NCBI GenBank assembly: GCA_021208645.1
Contig: JAJOJL010000040.1
Coordinates: 1 to 64,000 of the forward strand
Reading direction: 5' to 3'
DNA length: 64,000 nucleotides
From: Bacillus sp. (in: firmicutes)
GTDB lineage: Bacteria; Bacillota; Bacilli; Bacillales; Salisediminibacteriaceae
Numbering within the stretch: position 1 is the first letter of the stretch; every line of letters begins with the position of its first letter. This document shows, in pieces, positions 30,346-41,011 of this stretch. Below the pieces are notes generated by a model. It made no database searches. It was not told the origin of the DNA and saw only the letters and a program-made list of their open reading frames with translations. Both the position numbers and the translations under genes were made by a program.

Positions 30346-31524
30346 TTACGTTAGCTTTTTCGCTCCATCACCAATGCCTACTACGTAAAAATCAGCTTTG
30401 AGTCCTGTAGCAGCCTCGTATTTTTCACCGATTCGCTTCAAGGTTTCTTCCATGTTTTCCTCCCGAATTAAGCTGACTGTGCAACCCCCAAAGCCTGCAC
30501 CTGTCATTCTAGATCCTAGTACTTCCTCTTCCTCCCAAGCGGCATTCACTAAGGCATCTAAATGCTCTCCCGTTACTTCATAATCATCCCTTAACGAAAC
30601 ATGAGACTCATTCATTAATTTCCCGAACCCTGCTACATCCTGGTTCTTTAATTTTTGTGCCGCTTCTTTTGTTCTTACGTTTTCCGTTACTGCATGCTTG
30701 GCTCTTCTAGCTACCACAGGGTCTGATATATGTGTCTTGAGCTTTAAAAACTCGTTGTTGGATAGTTCACATAAATTATCAATCGTTGTGACTGCCTGTA
30801 AATCCCTTAGGGCCTGCTCACATTCAGAACGCCTTTCATTATATTTAGAGTCGGCTAAACCCCTACGCTTGTTCGTGTTGGCAATGACAAGCTTTACACC
30901 ATTCAGCTTGACTGGAGCATAGTGATATTCCAACGAATGACAATCAAGTAGAACAGCATTTTCCTCTTTGCCCATACCAATGGCAAATTGATCCATTATG
31001 CCACAATTCACTCCGATATACTGATTCTCTGCTTCCTGAGCATATTTAACAAGTTGTACCCGATCTGCTTGGAAGTCATTCAACCAATCCCACATAATTG
31101 CCGTTACTAATTCAATTGAAGCAGACGAGGACAGTCCGGCTCCATTGGGAATATCTCCATAAAAGACTGCATCAAAGCCGTATTCTCCTATGTAACCGTG
31201 TTTTTTCATTGTTTCAATCACCCCTTTTGGGTAATTGGCCCAATTATGATCCTCATTATATTCAAGACTTCCAACAGAGAGTTCTACAACCCCAATATTA
31301 GGGAAGTTATCTGAATACATCCTAATTTTTCGGTCTGCCCTAGGGCTTATAACTACATAAGTTCCAACAGTTAGGGCGCATGGAAAAACCAGTCCCCCAT
31401 TATAGTCGGTGTGTTCTCCAATTAAATTTACCCGTCCTGGTGCAAAGAAAAAATGAAGACCTCTGTTCCCTTCACTAGATCCATAGACTTTGTTAAATAA
31501 ATTAATTAATTCATCCTTTGTCAT
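30346..31524 (-). CDS. galK: Galactokinase
   Basis: FFAPGRVNLIGEHTDYNGGLVFPCAL, GDIPNGAGLSSSASIE, GSRMTGAGFGGCTVSLI. Confidence 0.97.
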   Translation of the reverse strand: MTKDELINLFNKVYGSSEGNRGLHFFFAPGRVNLIGEHTDYNGGLVFPCALTVGTYVVISPRADRKIRMYSDNFPNIGVVELSVGSLEYNEDHNWANYPKGVIETMKKHGYIGEYGFDAVFYGDIPNGAGLSSSASIELVTAIMWDWLNDFQADRVQLVKYAQEAENQYIGVNCGIMDQFAIGMGKEENAVLLDCHSLEYHYAPVKLNGVKLVIANTNKRRGLADSKYNERRSECEQALRDLQAVTTIDNLCELSNNEFLKLKTHISDPVVARRAKHAVTENVRTKEAAQKLKNQDVAGFGKLMNESHVSLRDDYEVTGEHLDALVNAAWEEEEVLGSRMTGAGFGGCTVSLIREENMEETLKRIGEKYEAATGLKADFYVVGIGDGAKKLT

Positions 31525-31744
31525 ATGACTCCCTCCAAATGCACTAACTTTTTATAAGTATATTATACATTTCCTTGGGTGATTTTGAAATCTTTATTAA
31601 TTTATTTAATAAAGTTTCTTGTGATTGGTTGATCTTCACAGAATTAGTTGTTATCACAATCCCTTTTCAGAAAAACACCTCTCATTCCTTCTTATCATAG
31701 AATAATTATGTACTTTTTTATGTCAAAGCTTAGGAGTGATAAAT

Positions 31745-31867
31745 TTGGAACAACAGGATAATCTCAGCCTGGTGGTAAAATCCCTGTTTTTTTTAGGTTC
31801 ACTTCTATTTTTCATTGCCACCTATCTAAACCTTCAAGACGAGGTTAAAATGGTAATAACCTGTTAA
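31745..31867 (+). CDS. Putative small single-TM protein (40 aa)
   Basis: TTG start after aggagtgat: (M)EQQDNLSLVVKSLFFLGSLLFFIATYLNLQDEVKMVITC*; not in the ORF track. Confidence 0.3.
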   Translation: MEQQDNLSLVVKSLFFLGSLLFFIATYLNLQDEVKMVITC

Positions 31868-31958
31868 ACTAATTTTTTATTTCCAAAATCGAATGTCCTG
31901 CCATCACCTCTGTTATGTTAAAGCCACTTATACGATTCCCTCTTCAAGGCAAAAAAAG

Positions 31959-32007
31959 AAATGGATGTATAAAAAGGATATTCCTGTCTATACATCCATT
32001 TCTTATA
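31959..32007. terminator. Long hairpin, probable terminator
   Basis: aagaaatggatgtata ... tatacatccatttctt. Confidence 0.6.
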
Positions 32008-32040
32008 TTTTCAAAACCAGTAACTACTCATGTTTTTTAA

Positions 32041-32379
32041 TTAATGGCAATAGGCCAGGCCAAACTCATCAAATTGACCAGTAACGTCTATTATAAATGC
32101 CACATCCAAATCTTCATCTAACCTTAAGGCAAGTTCATATTTTTCTCCACCTACTATTGACTTTAACTGAATAGCATACCTGTCTTCTTCTTCCCAATAC
32201 TTAACTTTCTCAACATCTATTTCATCCTCTTGCAAGGAATAATTCTCGACTACAAATTCTATACTTCTTTCGGCAGCAGCTTTCTGTCCGGCAGATACGC
32301 CTCCCCCGCCAATAAAAAACCAGCAAATGGCTATAACAAAAGCTCCTGATAAAATAATGGTTAGCTTCAGACGGGACAT
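32041..32379 (-). CDS. Hypothetical membrane-anchored protein
   Basis: 112-aa ORF with N-terminal signal anchor. Confidence 0.55.
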   Translation of the reverse strand: MSRLKLTIILSGAFVIAICWFFIGGGGVSAGQKAAAERSIEFVVENYSLQEDEIDVEKVKYWEEEDRYAIQLKSIVGGEKYELALRLDEDLDVAFIIDVTGQFDEFGLAYCH

Positions 32380-32522
32380 GCATCCACCCTCCCTTTATCA
32401 CACTTTCTGTATTAATTATTATATAATGTATAGCTCGAAAAGGGAACTAATTCTCAGTAAGTTTATAGGATTTATTTGAGTTAGCTGATGAGACAACCTA
32501 AGAAATCTTTTTTTAAAATGAG

Positions 32523-32555
32523 AAAAATGCTGAGAAATGAATTCTCAGCATTTTT
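32523..32555 (-). terminator. Terminator of dps
   Basis: aaaaatgctgagaa-atgaa-ttctcagcattttt, perfect stem. Confidence 0.75.
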
Positions 32556-32562
32556 GAAAGGA

Positions 32563-33021
32563 TTATACTCTCGTTGGTACCTTATTTAAGTACGCCTTTA
32601 ACATCCAGTTATGTTTTTCTATGGAAGCTCTCATACCGATAAATAAGTCTGCTGTCGGATGATCGTTGCCATCTTCTGCTAGCTCAATAATTTTCTCCAA
32701 GTCCTTCTTCAAGTGATCAAAATCCTCTGATAGGGTAGCCACCATTTCTGAAGGTGCTTCTCCTCCTCTAGCTTCTTCAATAGAGGCTTTGTCTAGGTAA
32801 TCGCGTAATGTGGAAATAGGCTCGCCACCGATCATTAAAATACGCTCTGCGATTTCATCAATATAACCTGCAGCTTCTGTATAAATCTCTTCAAACTTTT
32901 CGTGAAGTAAGAAGAAGTCCTGCCCCTTTACATACCAGTGATAATGATGAAGCTTCGTGTTTAATACGTTCCAATTGGCTAGTTGTTTATTCATTGTTTG
33001 TACAAGATTAGTTCTACTCAT
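32563..33021 (-). CDS. dps: Dps/ferritin-like DNA-protection protein
   Basis: LANWNVLNTKLHHYHWYVKGQDFFLLHEKFEEIYTEAAGYIDEIAERILMIGG. Confidence 0.92.
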   Translation of the reverse strand: MSRTNLVQTMNKQLANWNVLNTKLHHYHWYVKGQDFFLLHEKFEEIYTEAAGYIDEIAERILMIGGEPISTLRDYLDKASIEEARGGEAPSEMVATLSEDFDHLKKDLEKIIELAEDGNDHPTADLFIGMRASIEKHNWMLKAYLNKVPTRV

Positions 33022-33213
33022 GTTATAAAACACTCCTTCTTTGAATGGGCTAATATCTTATTATGTTTTCATTATATACCAAACTATAAAAAGTATCAAT
33101 TAATAATAATTATAATTTAGTAATTATTTTATTTGAATGGACTGACCCTTACTATTTTACCTTTTATCATGGAATGTTATCCAAATCTCTTGTTTACCTG
33201 TTTATTCCATACC

Positions 33214-33724
33214 TCATATGTATATTGCCATTAATTCTTCATCCCAGTATTGCCCTTTATATTTAAAGGCCTGTTTCTCTACACCATACGTTTGAAAACC
33301 TAGTGTAGAATAAAACTGTTTAGCTTTTTGGTTGCTTGTTACAACCATTAATTGAAGTTGCTCAAGGTTTCTTTTTTTTACTGTCTTCGATAATTGCTTC
33401 CATCAAACGCTTCCCAATCCCCTGCCCCCTCACGGTCTTGGACACATACATTCCCAATAAACTTCCCTTGTGTTTCATTTTTTCTAAGGGAAACCTCCTT
33501 ACAGTAGCAACGGCAGCTAACCTCCCGTCTACAAATGCACCATAAGTGGCCATTCCTTCTCCCGTAATGAATGATTTTATATTTTGTTTCGGATCATCAC
33601 CAGTTAATGTTTCTTCAAGGGTTGCCGCAAATGCTTCCGGGTTGTTTTGTAAAGCTTCTAGTCGAAGTAGCCAATATATATTAATATCTTCTTCTGTCAA
33701 AATTTTCACTTCCATACTCGCCAT
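33214..33724 (-). pseudogene. GNAT N-acetyltransferase, C-terminal frameshift as given
   Basis: GMYVSKTVRGQGIGKRLMEAIIEDS. Removing one base from the T8 run (33372-33379) extends to RNLEQLQLMVVTSNQKAKQFYSTLGFQTYGVEKQAFKYKGQYWDEELMAIYI*. Confidence 0.8.
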
Positions 33725-33744
33725 TAATCTCCATCTCCCATGTC

Positions 33745-34597
33745 CTATAAAAGATTTTGAATAGATAAAAAAGCCTTCACTTGTGGAAGAGTTTCAGACT
33801 CCTTAGAATAAGTAATCCATGTTTCCCTCGTTAAAGGATTACCGTCTACAAACAAAGGATTTTTGTCATAACCTTCTTCCCCTAAATCGGAGATAGCGCT
33901 TTGGGGGAGGACGGCAATCCCAATCCCTTTTTTCATTAATTGCTTACAGGTCTCTATTTGGTCCACTTTTATAATTTGTGAAAATTTAAATTCATCATTG
34001 TCCATAAGCCATTTGCTCACTAATGATTGAAGTGTTTCGTCCCCTTCAAAAACAATAAGGGGACGGCTCGAATCGACGATTGGATCACCGCTGTGTTTCT
34101 TAATGAGATATAATTGATCACTTAAAAAGTGGTGACAAGGTTGTGTTTTGATTTTTTCTCCCCTAAAAATGGTTATATGGAAATTTTTAATGCTTCTTCG
34201 TATTTCTTGACTTAATCCTGTCGTTAGCTGCAATTGAACTTTCGGGTATTTTTTTTATGTATTTTTCCAAAAGATTAGGAAGTACGTAAAGGCCAACAAC
34301 TGAGGAAACACCCAGAGATAAACTGCCCCCTACTTCCTTTTCCAAAGCTGCTAATTCATTTTTTAATTGGGCTTCCTTGAGTAATAGCTCCTCACCGTGA
34401 GCAACCACCTTTTCCCCAGCAGGTGTGATCATTAACTGCCTCGGTGTACGAATAAACATTTCTACACCCCAAGTTTGTTCAATTTGCTTTAAACGTTGAC
34501 TTATTGCAGGCTGTGAAATCATCAGTCTCTCCGCTGCCCCCTTAACAGTCCCTGCTTTATGTAAGGTAACTAAAACTTCATAATCCTCTACCTTCAT
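33745..34597 (-). pseudogene. LysR-family regulator, frameshifted as given
   Basis: MKVEDYEVLVTLHKAGTVKGAAERLMISQPAISQRLKQIEQ. T8 at 34249-34256 breaks KYIKKYPKVQLQLTTGLSQEIRRSIKNF. Confidence 0.85.
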
Positions 34598-34682
34598 TAC
34601 CCAATCACACCCTCTGTTTAAATTCCTCTTATAGATTCTTTTTTTCAAAACAACTATGGCTTTACAGCCACTACCATGACAG

Positions 34683-34761
34683 GAACGCAGCCGTTGCATT
34701 CTATTTAGAGCTGACAGGAGGGGGTTTCTCCTGCCCAGCAAGCGACGAGCAAAACCATTGC
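34683..34761. repeat. Interspersed intergenic element, copy C (more diverged)
   Basis: GAACGCAGCCgttgcattctatttagagctgacaggagggggtttctcctgcccagcaagcgacGAGCAAAACCattgc. Confidence 0.65.
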
Positions 34762-35019
34762 CAATTCAAATTAACAATCTCTTATACAAAATAATAACAA
34801 AATTACTGTTACCTTATACAGTATTTTGTTATACAATTTTTTCTGGATTTGCTTATTCCTGTAATACGTGCTATACTAAGCCCTGTCTTCGCAAAGAATA
34901 TTATGATTTTGCTTTTTCGAAAATAATTTATAGATATAACAGAAGGAATCTAGTCAACATTAATTGTTTCGATATATATTTTAGTATCTTGATTTAACTC
35001 TGAGTTCCTTATTTTCACT

Positions 35020-35176
35020 GGAACGGTCTCGGAGCCGTAAGGACGAAAGAGTAGGTAGGGCTTTCGTTATTTAAGTTTTCAGCAGTAATTTAATGATCTA
35101 CCGCGGCAAAATAATTTTTAAAGTAACGTCATAATAAACGAGGGTAAACTACTTCCAAGGTGGTTTACCCTTTTTA
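35020..35176 (+). ncRNA. Candidate structured leader/ncRNA with terminator upstream of LOG-family gene
   Basis: ACGAAAG-agtaggtaggg-CTTTCGT hairpin (35043-35067), downstream CTACC (35098-35102) complementary to loop GGTAG, then terminator gggtaaactac-ttccaag-gtggtttaccctttt (35142-35175). Confidence 0.4.
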
Positions 35177-35305
35177 TAATACGAGTTATTCATTTTCATG
35201 CTCTATCAAAGGTATAATAACAGAAATGGACTTTTACACAGATACCCTATAATTGTGCGTCGCATAACAAAGTTTACATAGTACACAGAAGGGAAGTAGG
35301 TTTCA

Positions 35306-35872
35306 ATGATGAAAAAAGTTTGCATTTTTTGTGGTTCTAGCTTCGGAAACAATGAGATTTATAAAGAAGAAGCGTATAAGCTAGGAAGGTTTCTTGGAGA
35401 AAACAAACTGGATTTAATTTACGGCGGAGGTAACGTCGGCTTGATGGGGATATTATCAAAAACAGCCATTGAGCATGGCAGCAACGTGACTGGCGTCATT
35501 CCCCAAAAAATCTATGATCAGGTGGAGCATATTGAGTTAAGTGATTTGCATATTGTTGAAACAATGCATGAGCGAAAAAGCAAAATGTATGAGTTAGCTG
35601 ACGGGTTTATCTCCCTGCCTGGTGGAATTGGTACCTTGGAAGAGATCGCAGAAATTCTCACTTGGCAGCAAATCGGTTATCACCATAAACCAATAGGTAT
35701 TCTAAATATTAATAATTTCTATAACCCATTCCGGGATATGCTTCTCCATATGGAACGGGAAGGGTTTTTAAGACGGGAATTTTTTGACACGTTAATTGTG
35801 CAAGATAACGTCCCTGCACTGTTAGAGAAAATGAACATATTCCAACCAACTCTTCGTAGCAAATGGGATTAG
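35306..35872 (+). CDS. LOG-family (TIGR00730) Rossmann-fold nucleosidase
   Basis: VCIFCGSSFGNNEIYKEEAYKLGRFLGENKLDLIYGGGNVGLMG, SLPGGIGTLEEIAEILTWQQIG. Confidence 0.92.
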   Translation: MMKKVCIFCGSSFGNNEIYKEEAYKLGRFLGENKLDLIYGGGNVGLMGILSKTAIEHGSNVTGVIPQKIYDQVEHIELSDLHIVETMHERKSKMYELADGFISLPGGIGTLEEIAEILTWQQIGYHHKPIGILNINNFYNPFRDMLLHMEREGFLRREFFDTLIVQDNVPALLEKMNIFQPTLRSKWD

Positions 35873-35890
35873 TTTTTCAATAATCAAAAT

Positions 35891-35929
35891 AACAGGGTCA
35901 CCAAAACGAATACACGGTGACCCTGTTTT
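35891..35929. terminator. Bidirectional terminator between LOG gene and arsA
   Basis: aacagggtcacc...ggtgaccctgttt. Confidence 0.75.
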
Positions 35930-35931
35930 AT

Positions 35932-37794
35932 TTACCTCCCGTTCAGAATGCGTCCCAATCCTTCAACTCCTATTACATCTTCTGTAATCCACGGTATCAA
36001 GGCGACATTTTTCTCCTTTTCACTGACAACATATTTTATCCAGTTTGTCTCCCCTTCACCTCTCGCCTGTAGTAATGGATCCTGTGTAGAGGAGGCAAAG
36101 AAACTTTGATTTATTACCCACCAACTTGAGTCGATCCCTGCCCTTACCAAATCCTCTTCTAACCGCGCCGCTTCCAGTACAGGAGTAGCTTCTGGTAAAG
36201 TCACAATTACAACATCTGTTTCCTCCCTATTTCTAAGGCGTGGCAACAATTTTTTTACAGAAGAAGGAATGTCTCCAGTTGACCGTTCGATTTCAGAAAA
36301 ATATGATTGGGAAGCATCTAATAGAAGTAATGTATGACCCGTTGGAGCCGTATCAATGACGACGAACTCATGGTCTGACCTTTCCACCACCTGTGCAAAA
36401 GCCCTAAAAACAGCAATCTCTTCCGTACAGGGAGACATTAAATCCTCTTCTAAATAAGCGAGGGCTTCTTCATCTAATGACTCTTCTCCCTTAGCCAACA
36501 CCTCTGTCCGATACTTAGCCACTTCTTCTTCGGGATCTATTCTGCTCATGGTCAGGAACTCTCCCAACTTGTCACCTCGCAAAACATGAGTTAAATGGGC
36601 TGCAGGGTCTGTTGTTGTTAAGTGGACCTTCTTACCTTTACTAGCAAGGCCAATGGCGATAGTAGCAGCAATAGTTGTTTTACCGACACCACCCTTTCCC
36701 ATGGTCATAACAACGCCGTTCGTTTTTTCTCCCAATCTATCTACGAGTACATGTAAGCTAGAAAAATCCCTAACCTTTTCTGCATCTGATCCTCTTCTTT
36801 TGTTATCAAACCTTTCCAACTTCATAAAATTCCTTAAGGATTCTACCCCCGTTAACACATAGGAGATATATGGAAACTGATAGATCGGTATTTCAGTCAG
36901 ATGTTCATCAATACTTCCCATTGCATCCCTTTGTTTATTATGAAAAGCTTGTGCCACAAGGTCATGCTCATTCACAGGCTCAAAAACACCGTTCATGACA
37001 AGTACTTGATTGGTTATTCCTAGCTCCAACAACTCCTTCGATGCCCTAGTACTTTCTGTGAGAGAAGAAGGATCTGGCCGAGTGACAAGGACCATGGTTG
37101 TTACTTCAGGATTCCCTAAGGCGTCGACAGTTTTACTATAAAGGGATTTCTTCTCGCCTAGTCCTGACAATGGACCTAAACACGAGGCACCATGGGTACT
37201 TTCTTCAATGAACCCTGACCATGCTGTCGGCAGTTGAAGTAAACGTAATGTATGTCCCGTTGGAGCCGTGTCAAAGATAATATGATCATACTCCGATACA
37301 TCGCTTTTCGTTAATAACGTCGCAAATTCATCAAAAGCAGCTATCTCGACTGTACATGCACCAGATAGCTGTTCCTCCATTTGTGCAACAACAGCTTGGG
37401 GCAGTTTCTCTCGATAAGGTCCTACTATTTTTTCCCGATAGGTTGCGGCGGCTGCTACTGGATCCAGATTTACCGCTGATAAATTCGGTACGAATGGAAC
37501 TTTTCGAATTACAGCGTCTATGTCCATTTCAAACACATCTTGCAAATTAGATGCTGGGTCTGTACTTACAATGAGAACCTGTTTCCCCATTTCCCCTAAT
37601 GCTACTGCTGTAGCGGCGGCGATGGAGGTTTTACCAACACCGCCCTTTCCTGTGAAAAAAATATACGGGGTTCTTATTACTTGATTAACTTCAAATGCTG
37701 GATACATTTTTTGCACCTTCTTCTTTAAAGCAGGGAAATGTTCTTCCCCTTTTTTGGTTTTTTCTCTAATTCCGCCGCGTCTAGTCCTGTCCAC
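35932..37794 (-). CDS. arsA: Arsenical pump-driving ATPase ArsA (duplicated NTPase domains)
   Basis: Two deviant Walker A motifs FTGKGGVGKTSIAAATA and TMGKGGVGKTTIAATIA; FDTAPTGHTLRLLQLP and IDTAPTGHTLLLLD. The 5' end overlaps arsD. Confidence 0.95.
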   Translation of the reverse strand: MDRTRRGGIREKTKKGEEHFPALKKKVQKMYPAFEVNQVIRTPYIFFTGKGGVGKTSIAAATAVALGEMGKQVLIVSTDPASNLQDVFEMDIDAVIRKVPFVPNLSAVNLDPVAAAATYREKIVGPYREKLPQAVVAQMEEQLSGACTVEIAAFDEFATLLTKSDVSEYDHIIFDTAPTGHTLRLLQLPTAWSGFIEESTHGASCLGPLSGLGEKKSLYSKTVDALGNPEVTTMVLVTRPDPSSLTESTRASKELLELGITNQVLVMNGVFEPVNEHDLVAQAFHNKQRDAMGSIDEHLTEIPIYQFPYISYVLTGVESLRNFMKLERFDNKRRGSDAEKVRDFSSLHVLVDRLGEKTNGVVMTMGKGGVGKTTIAATIAIGLASKGKKVHLTTTDPAAHLTHVLRGDKLGEFLTMSRIDPEEEVAKYRTEVLAKGEESLDEEALAYLEEDLMSPCTEEIAVFRAFAQVVERSDHEFVVIDTAPTGHTLLLLDASQSYFSEIERSTGDIPSSVKKLLPRLRNREETDVVIVTLPEATPVLEAARLEEDLVRAGIDSSWWVINQSFFASSTQDPLLQARGEGETNWIKYVVSEKEKNVALIPWITEDVIGVEGLGRILNGR

Positions 37795-38082
37795 TCAGCA
37801 AATTTTTCGTTCAATGGATAGCTGCCAACACTTTCTACTTTTCCATCTACCATTACTAACGGAAGGGCATCGGTTCCTTTTTCCTCTAAGAGTTGCTGAA
37901 CTGTCGTATTTTCTACGAATGCATGCGGTTCACTGGCAAGGTTAAAACGTTTAATATCCATCCCCTTTTTCTCTAGAAGAAATACTGTCGAGGCAACTCT
38001 CACCAATTCTGGGTCTACACTAGGGCCACACACACCTGTTGGACAGCATAATGCAGGATCATAAATTCGTATTTTCTTCATA
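37725..38082 (-). CDS. arsD: Arsenite metallochaperone/repressor ArsD
   Basis: MKKIRIYDPALCCPTGVCGPSVDPELVRVASTVFLLEKKGMDIKRFNLASEPHAFVENTTVQQLLEEKGTDALPLVMVDGKV; start is internal to the longer ORF. Confidence 0.93.
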
Positions 38083-38157
38083 AATATATCTCCCCTCCTT
38101 TGAATTGGAAAAAGAGTCCCTCTATACTGAGGTCCTCCGCTTCCAATGAGTAGTGTA

Positions 38158-38577
38158 TTATTTACCAGTCTCCGCAAAAGTTTTAATTCTTTCTCCTATT
38201 TCATTGCGAACCCGTTGGAAAACAGCCCATTTTTCCTCTTCAGTACCCTCTGCTTTTGCAGGGTCATCGAAGCCCCAATGAACCCTTTCTTTATTTGGTG
38301 GTGTTGCTGGACAAACGTCATTTGCATGGCCACACAAAGTCACGACCAAATCTGCCTTTTCTAGAATGGATTTATCAATTGTGTCCGATGTTTGGTCAGT
38401 TATATCGATCCCTACCTCTTCCATTGCTTTTACAGCCTTTGGGTTAACGCCGTGGGCTTCGATTCCCGCTGAATACACATTGTATTTAGCACCTAAGTAT
38501 TTTTTCCCCCACGCTTCTGCCATTTGGCTTCGGCAGGAATTACCTGTACATAAGAAATAAATAATTGGTTTGGTCAT
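38158..38577 (-). CDS. arsC: Arsenate reductase (thioredoxin-linked, LMW-PTP fold)
   Basis: [52 protein letters not shown]. Confidence 0.95.
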   Translation of the reverse strand: MTKPIIYFLCTGNSCRSQMAEAWGKKYLGAKYNVYSAGIEAHGVNPKAVKAMEEVGIDITDQTSDTIDKSILEKADLVVTLCGHANDVCPATPPNKERVHWGFDDPAKAEGTEEEKWAVFQRVRNEIGERIKTFAETGK

Positions 38578-38608
38578 GGTTGAAAACTCCTTTTTTTGAT
38601 TTAAGTCG

Positions 38609-39683
38609 CTATGCTTCTTTTGGAAACCAGTGTTTTGTTTTGTTGGCTATGCGTACTAAGTAAAGCATTAATGGAACTTCTACGAGTACCCCTACCACGG
38701 TCACTAATGCAGCTGCAGAATCAATACCGAAGAGGGCAATGGCTACCGCTACTGCTAGTTCGAAGAAATTACTTGTTCCAATCATGGCAGCTGGTGCCGC
38801 AATACTATGCTTGATTTTCCACCATTTTGCCCAAAAATACGCAACGACAAAGATGAAAAAGGTTTGAATAATTAACGGAACTGAAATCAAGCCAATATGG
38901 AATGGGTTATTGATGATGACATCTCCTTGGAATGAGAACAAAATAACCAAAGTCAATAAAAAGGCCAATGATAGTAAATTTGCCAGCCTTCTTTAGATAA
39001 ACATTCTCAAACCAATCTAATCCTTTATATTTAACTAGCATCACCCGGGATAAATAACCGGCAGCTAACGGTATAACAATAAATAAGAACACGGATAAAA
39101 ACACTGTCTCTAACGGAATAACAAAATTGTTAATTCTTAAAAGCAATGCAACAATGGGACCGTAGGCAAAAATAAGAATAATGTCATTGACAGATACTTG
39201 TACTAAAGTATAGCCTGCATCCCCTTTTGTTAAATAGCTCCATACAAACACCATTGCCGTACAAGGCGCTGCTCCTAACAATACGGCTCCCGCAATATAA
39301 TCATTTGCTAAGCTTTCAGGAATAAACGGACTGAAAATAACTTTATAAAATACCCAGGCAAAGAAAAACATCGTAAAAGGTTTTATCAGCCAGTTTACAA
39401 CGAGAGTTACGACAAGACCCTTTGGCTGTTTTCCAGCGTTAACGATGCTGGAAAAATCGACCTTGGCCATCATCGGATAGATCATTAGCCAAATTAAAAT
39501 AGCAACTGGGATGGATACATTGTAGTATTCGAATTGACTCAACGTGTTCGGTACTGCCGGAAGCCATTGTCCAACGGCAATACCAACAATAATACAAAGG
39601 GCAACCCAAATGGTTAAATAGCGTTCGAAAAAACTTAAGCCCTGACCTTTTCCTTCATCTACTTCCTTATTCAAATCCTTCAC
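38609..39683 (-). pseudogene. ACR3-family arsenite efflux permease, frameshifted as given
   Basis: ERYLTIWVALCIIVGIAVGQWLP, GAAPCTAMVFVWSYLTKGDAGYTLVQVSVNDIILIFAYGPIVALLL. The A5 run at 38958-38962 separates [12 protein letters not shown] and [21 protein letters not shown]. Confidence 0.9.
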
Positions 39684-39692
39684 CTTCCTCCA

Positions 39693-40058
39693 TTAGTTAC
39701 AACAAATCCGTAACCCTTTTTGTTCTAGCTCCTTAATTTTTCCCTGTTGATCCGGTAGATGGTTCACTACCGATAACACAAGTGGATAGGCTTCTGCGTC
39801 TTTATTTAGACGATAAAAGATCCATTGCCCTTGACGTCGTTCTTTGATTAAGTTTGCTGTCTTTAACTTGCCAATATGCTGACTGATGGATGGTTGACTC
39901 ATCTGTAAAATTTCAACTAACTCGCAAACACAGCATTCATGTTTTGCCAATAAAGCTACTATTGTCAACCTTGTTTTATCACCTAACAGCTTAAAAACCT
40001 TTGCTCCTTCATCCAGTGTCACTTTCACTCCTACCACCTCTTTTCTCTTCCACACCAT
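39693..40058 (-). CDS. arsR: ArsR-family arsenic metalloregulator
   Basis: LAKHECCVCELVEILQMSQPSISQHIGKLKTANLIKERRQGQWIFYRL; first gene of the ars operon. Confidence 0.92.
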   Translation of the reverse strand: MVWKRKEVVGVKVTLDEGAKVFKLLGDKTRLTIVALLAKHECCVCELVEILQMSQPSISQHIGKLKTANLIKERRQGQWIFYRLNKDAEAYPLVLSVVNHLPDQQGKIKELEQKGLRICCN

Positions 40059-40132
40059 TATATAAGCATATAATTATATAATCAATTACATATACTAGAG
40101 TTAACAAATTCTTAATATTTGGTACTAAATAC

Positions 40133-40160
40133 AGCCACCATCCAATTGGATGATGGCCAG
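40133..40160 (-). terminator. Terminator of the TraR/DksA-type gene
   Basis: gccaccatccaattggatgatggcc. Confidence 0.55.
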
Positions 40161-40163
40161 TCC

Positions 40164-40892
40164 TTAATCATAATTCTGTTCACTATTATATTCCATCGTA
40201 TTTGTAACATCGTTTTCGTCCAGATAATTCTCATAGTCCCGGTGATATACACTTATTCCAGAAAAGCTACCATCAATATTTGCCGTTGCAATATTTTCAA
40301 CCTCTTCCACATATCCTACTGGCTCCCGCGATTCCACAAACATATTGTTGTAATCTTTTTCAGTATTATAAAAATCAGAAGGTGATTCCGAGCTCCCATA
40401 AACACTTACTGCCTGCCAAGCATCCTCTGCGTCAAAAAATGTCTCATTTCGAGGACTTTCATCATATTCAAATTCACCGAAGGCAGGAGCTAAAATATCC
40501 TCCTCCACCGGTCGGTTATCCGATACTTCATTTTTTTCTGTGTGTTTTATACATCTTTTCGTTTCTGGGACTACCTCTAGCCTTTCATAGGGAATATCTT
40601 CCCCACAAACTTCACATTGACCATAGGTACCCTCATCTATCGCTTTCAGCGCTGCATCTGTCTCCTCAATTAATTGCTCAGAATGCTCATTTAGTGCCAA
40701 GTCCTTCTCCCGTTCATAAAGTTCCGTTCCTAAATCGCCAGGATGATTATCATAGCCGGAAAGTTCACTCATGGATTCCTTTACAAGTTCAAAGTCCATC
40801 CCGTAATGTTGGCCATCTAGTCGCTTTTCCGTTTCATTCTTCTGTTCCATTAACATTTCCTTGAGCTTATTTATTTGATCATTTGTAAGCAA
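40164..40892 (-). CDS. TraR/DksA C4-type zinc-finger protein (YteA-like)
   Basis: HPGDLGTELYEREKDLALNEHSEQLIEETDAALKAIDEGTYGQCEVCGEDIPYERLEVVPETKRCIKH. Confidence 0.85.
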   Translation of the reverse strand: MLTNDQINKLKEMLMEQKNETEKRLDGQHYGMDFELVKESMSELSGYDNHPGDLGTELYEREKDLALNEHSEQLIEETDAALKAIDEGTYGQCEVCGEDIPYERLEVVPETKRCIKHTEKNEVSDNRPVEEDILAPAFGEFEYDESPRNETFFDAEDAWQAVSVYGSSESPSDFYNTEKDYNNMFVESREPVGYVEEVENIATANIDGSFSGISVYHRDYENYLDENDVTNTMEYNSEQNYD

Positions 40893-41011
40893 TGTTGCAC
40901 CTCCAAAATAAAATTTTTCGGTACAAACTTAGTTTGCCTCCATATTGGATCAATTCACTACTAATATTTTGGCAGTACTCTTGCAGATTTAGGAAAAGGT
41001 ATTACACCCAT

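Noticed and set aside
34758-34997. 79-aa plus-strand ORF upstream of the LOG gene
   Set aside because: AT-rich, Tyr/Ile/Asn/Phe-biased, no RBS or recognisable motif; looks like non-coding sequence.
40280-40864. 194-aa plus-strand ORF
   Set aside because: Antisense to the TraR/DksA-like gene, which has clear zinc-finger motifs and a good start.
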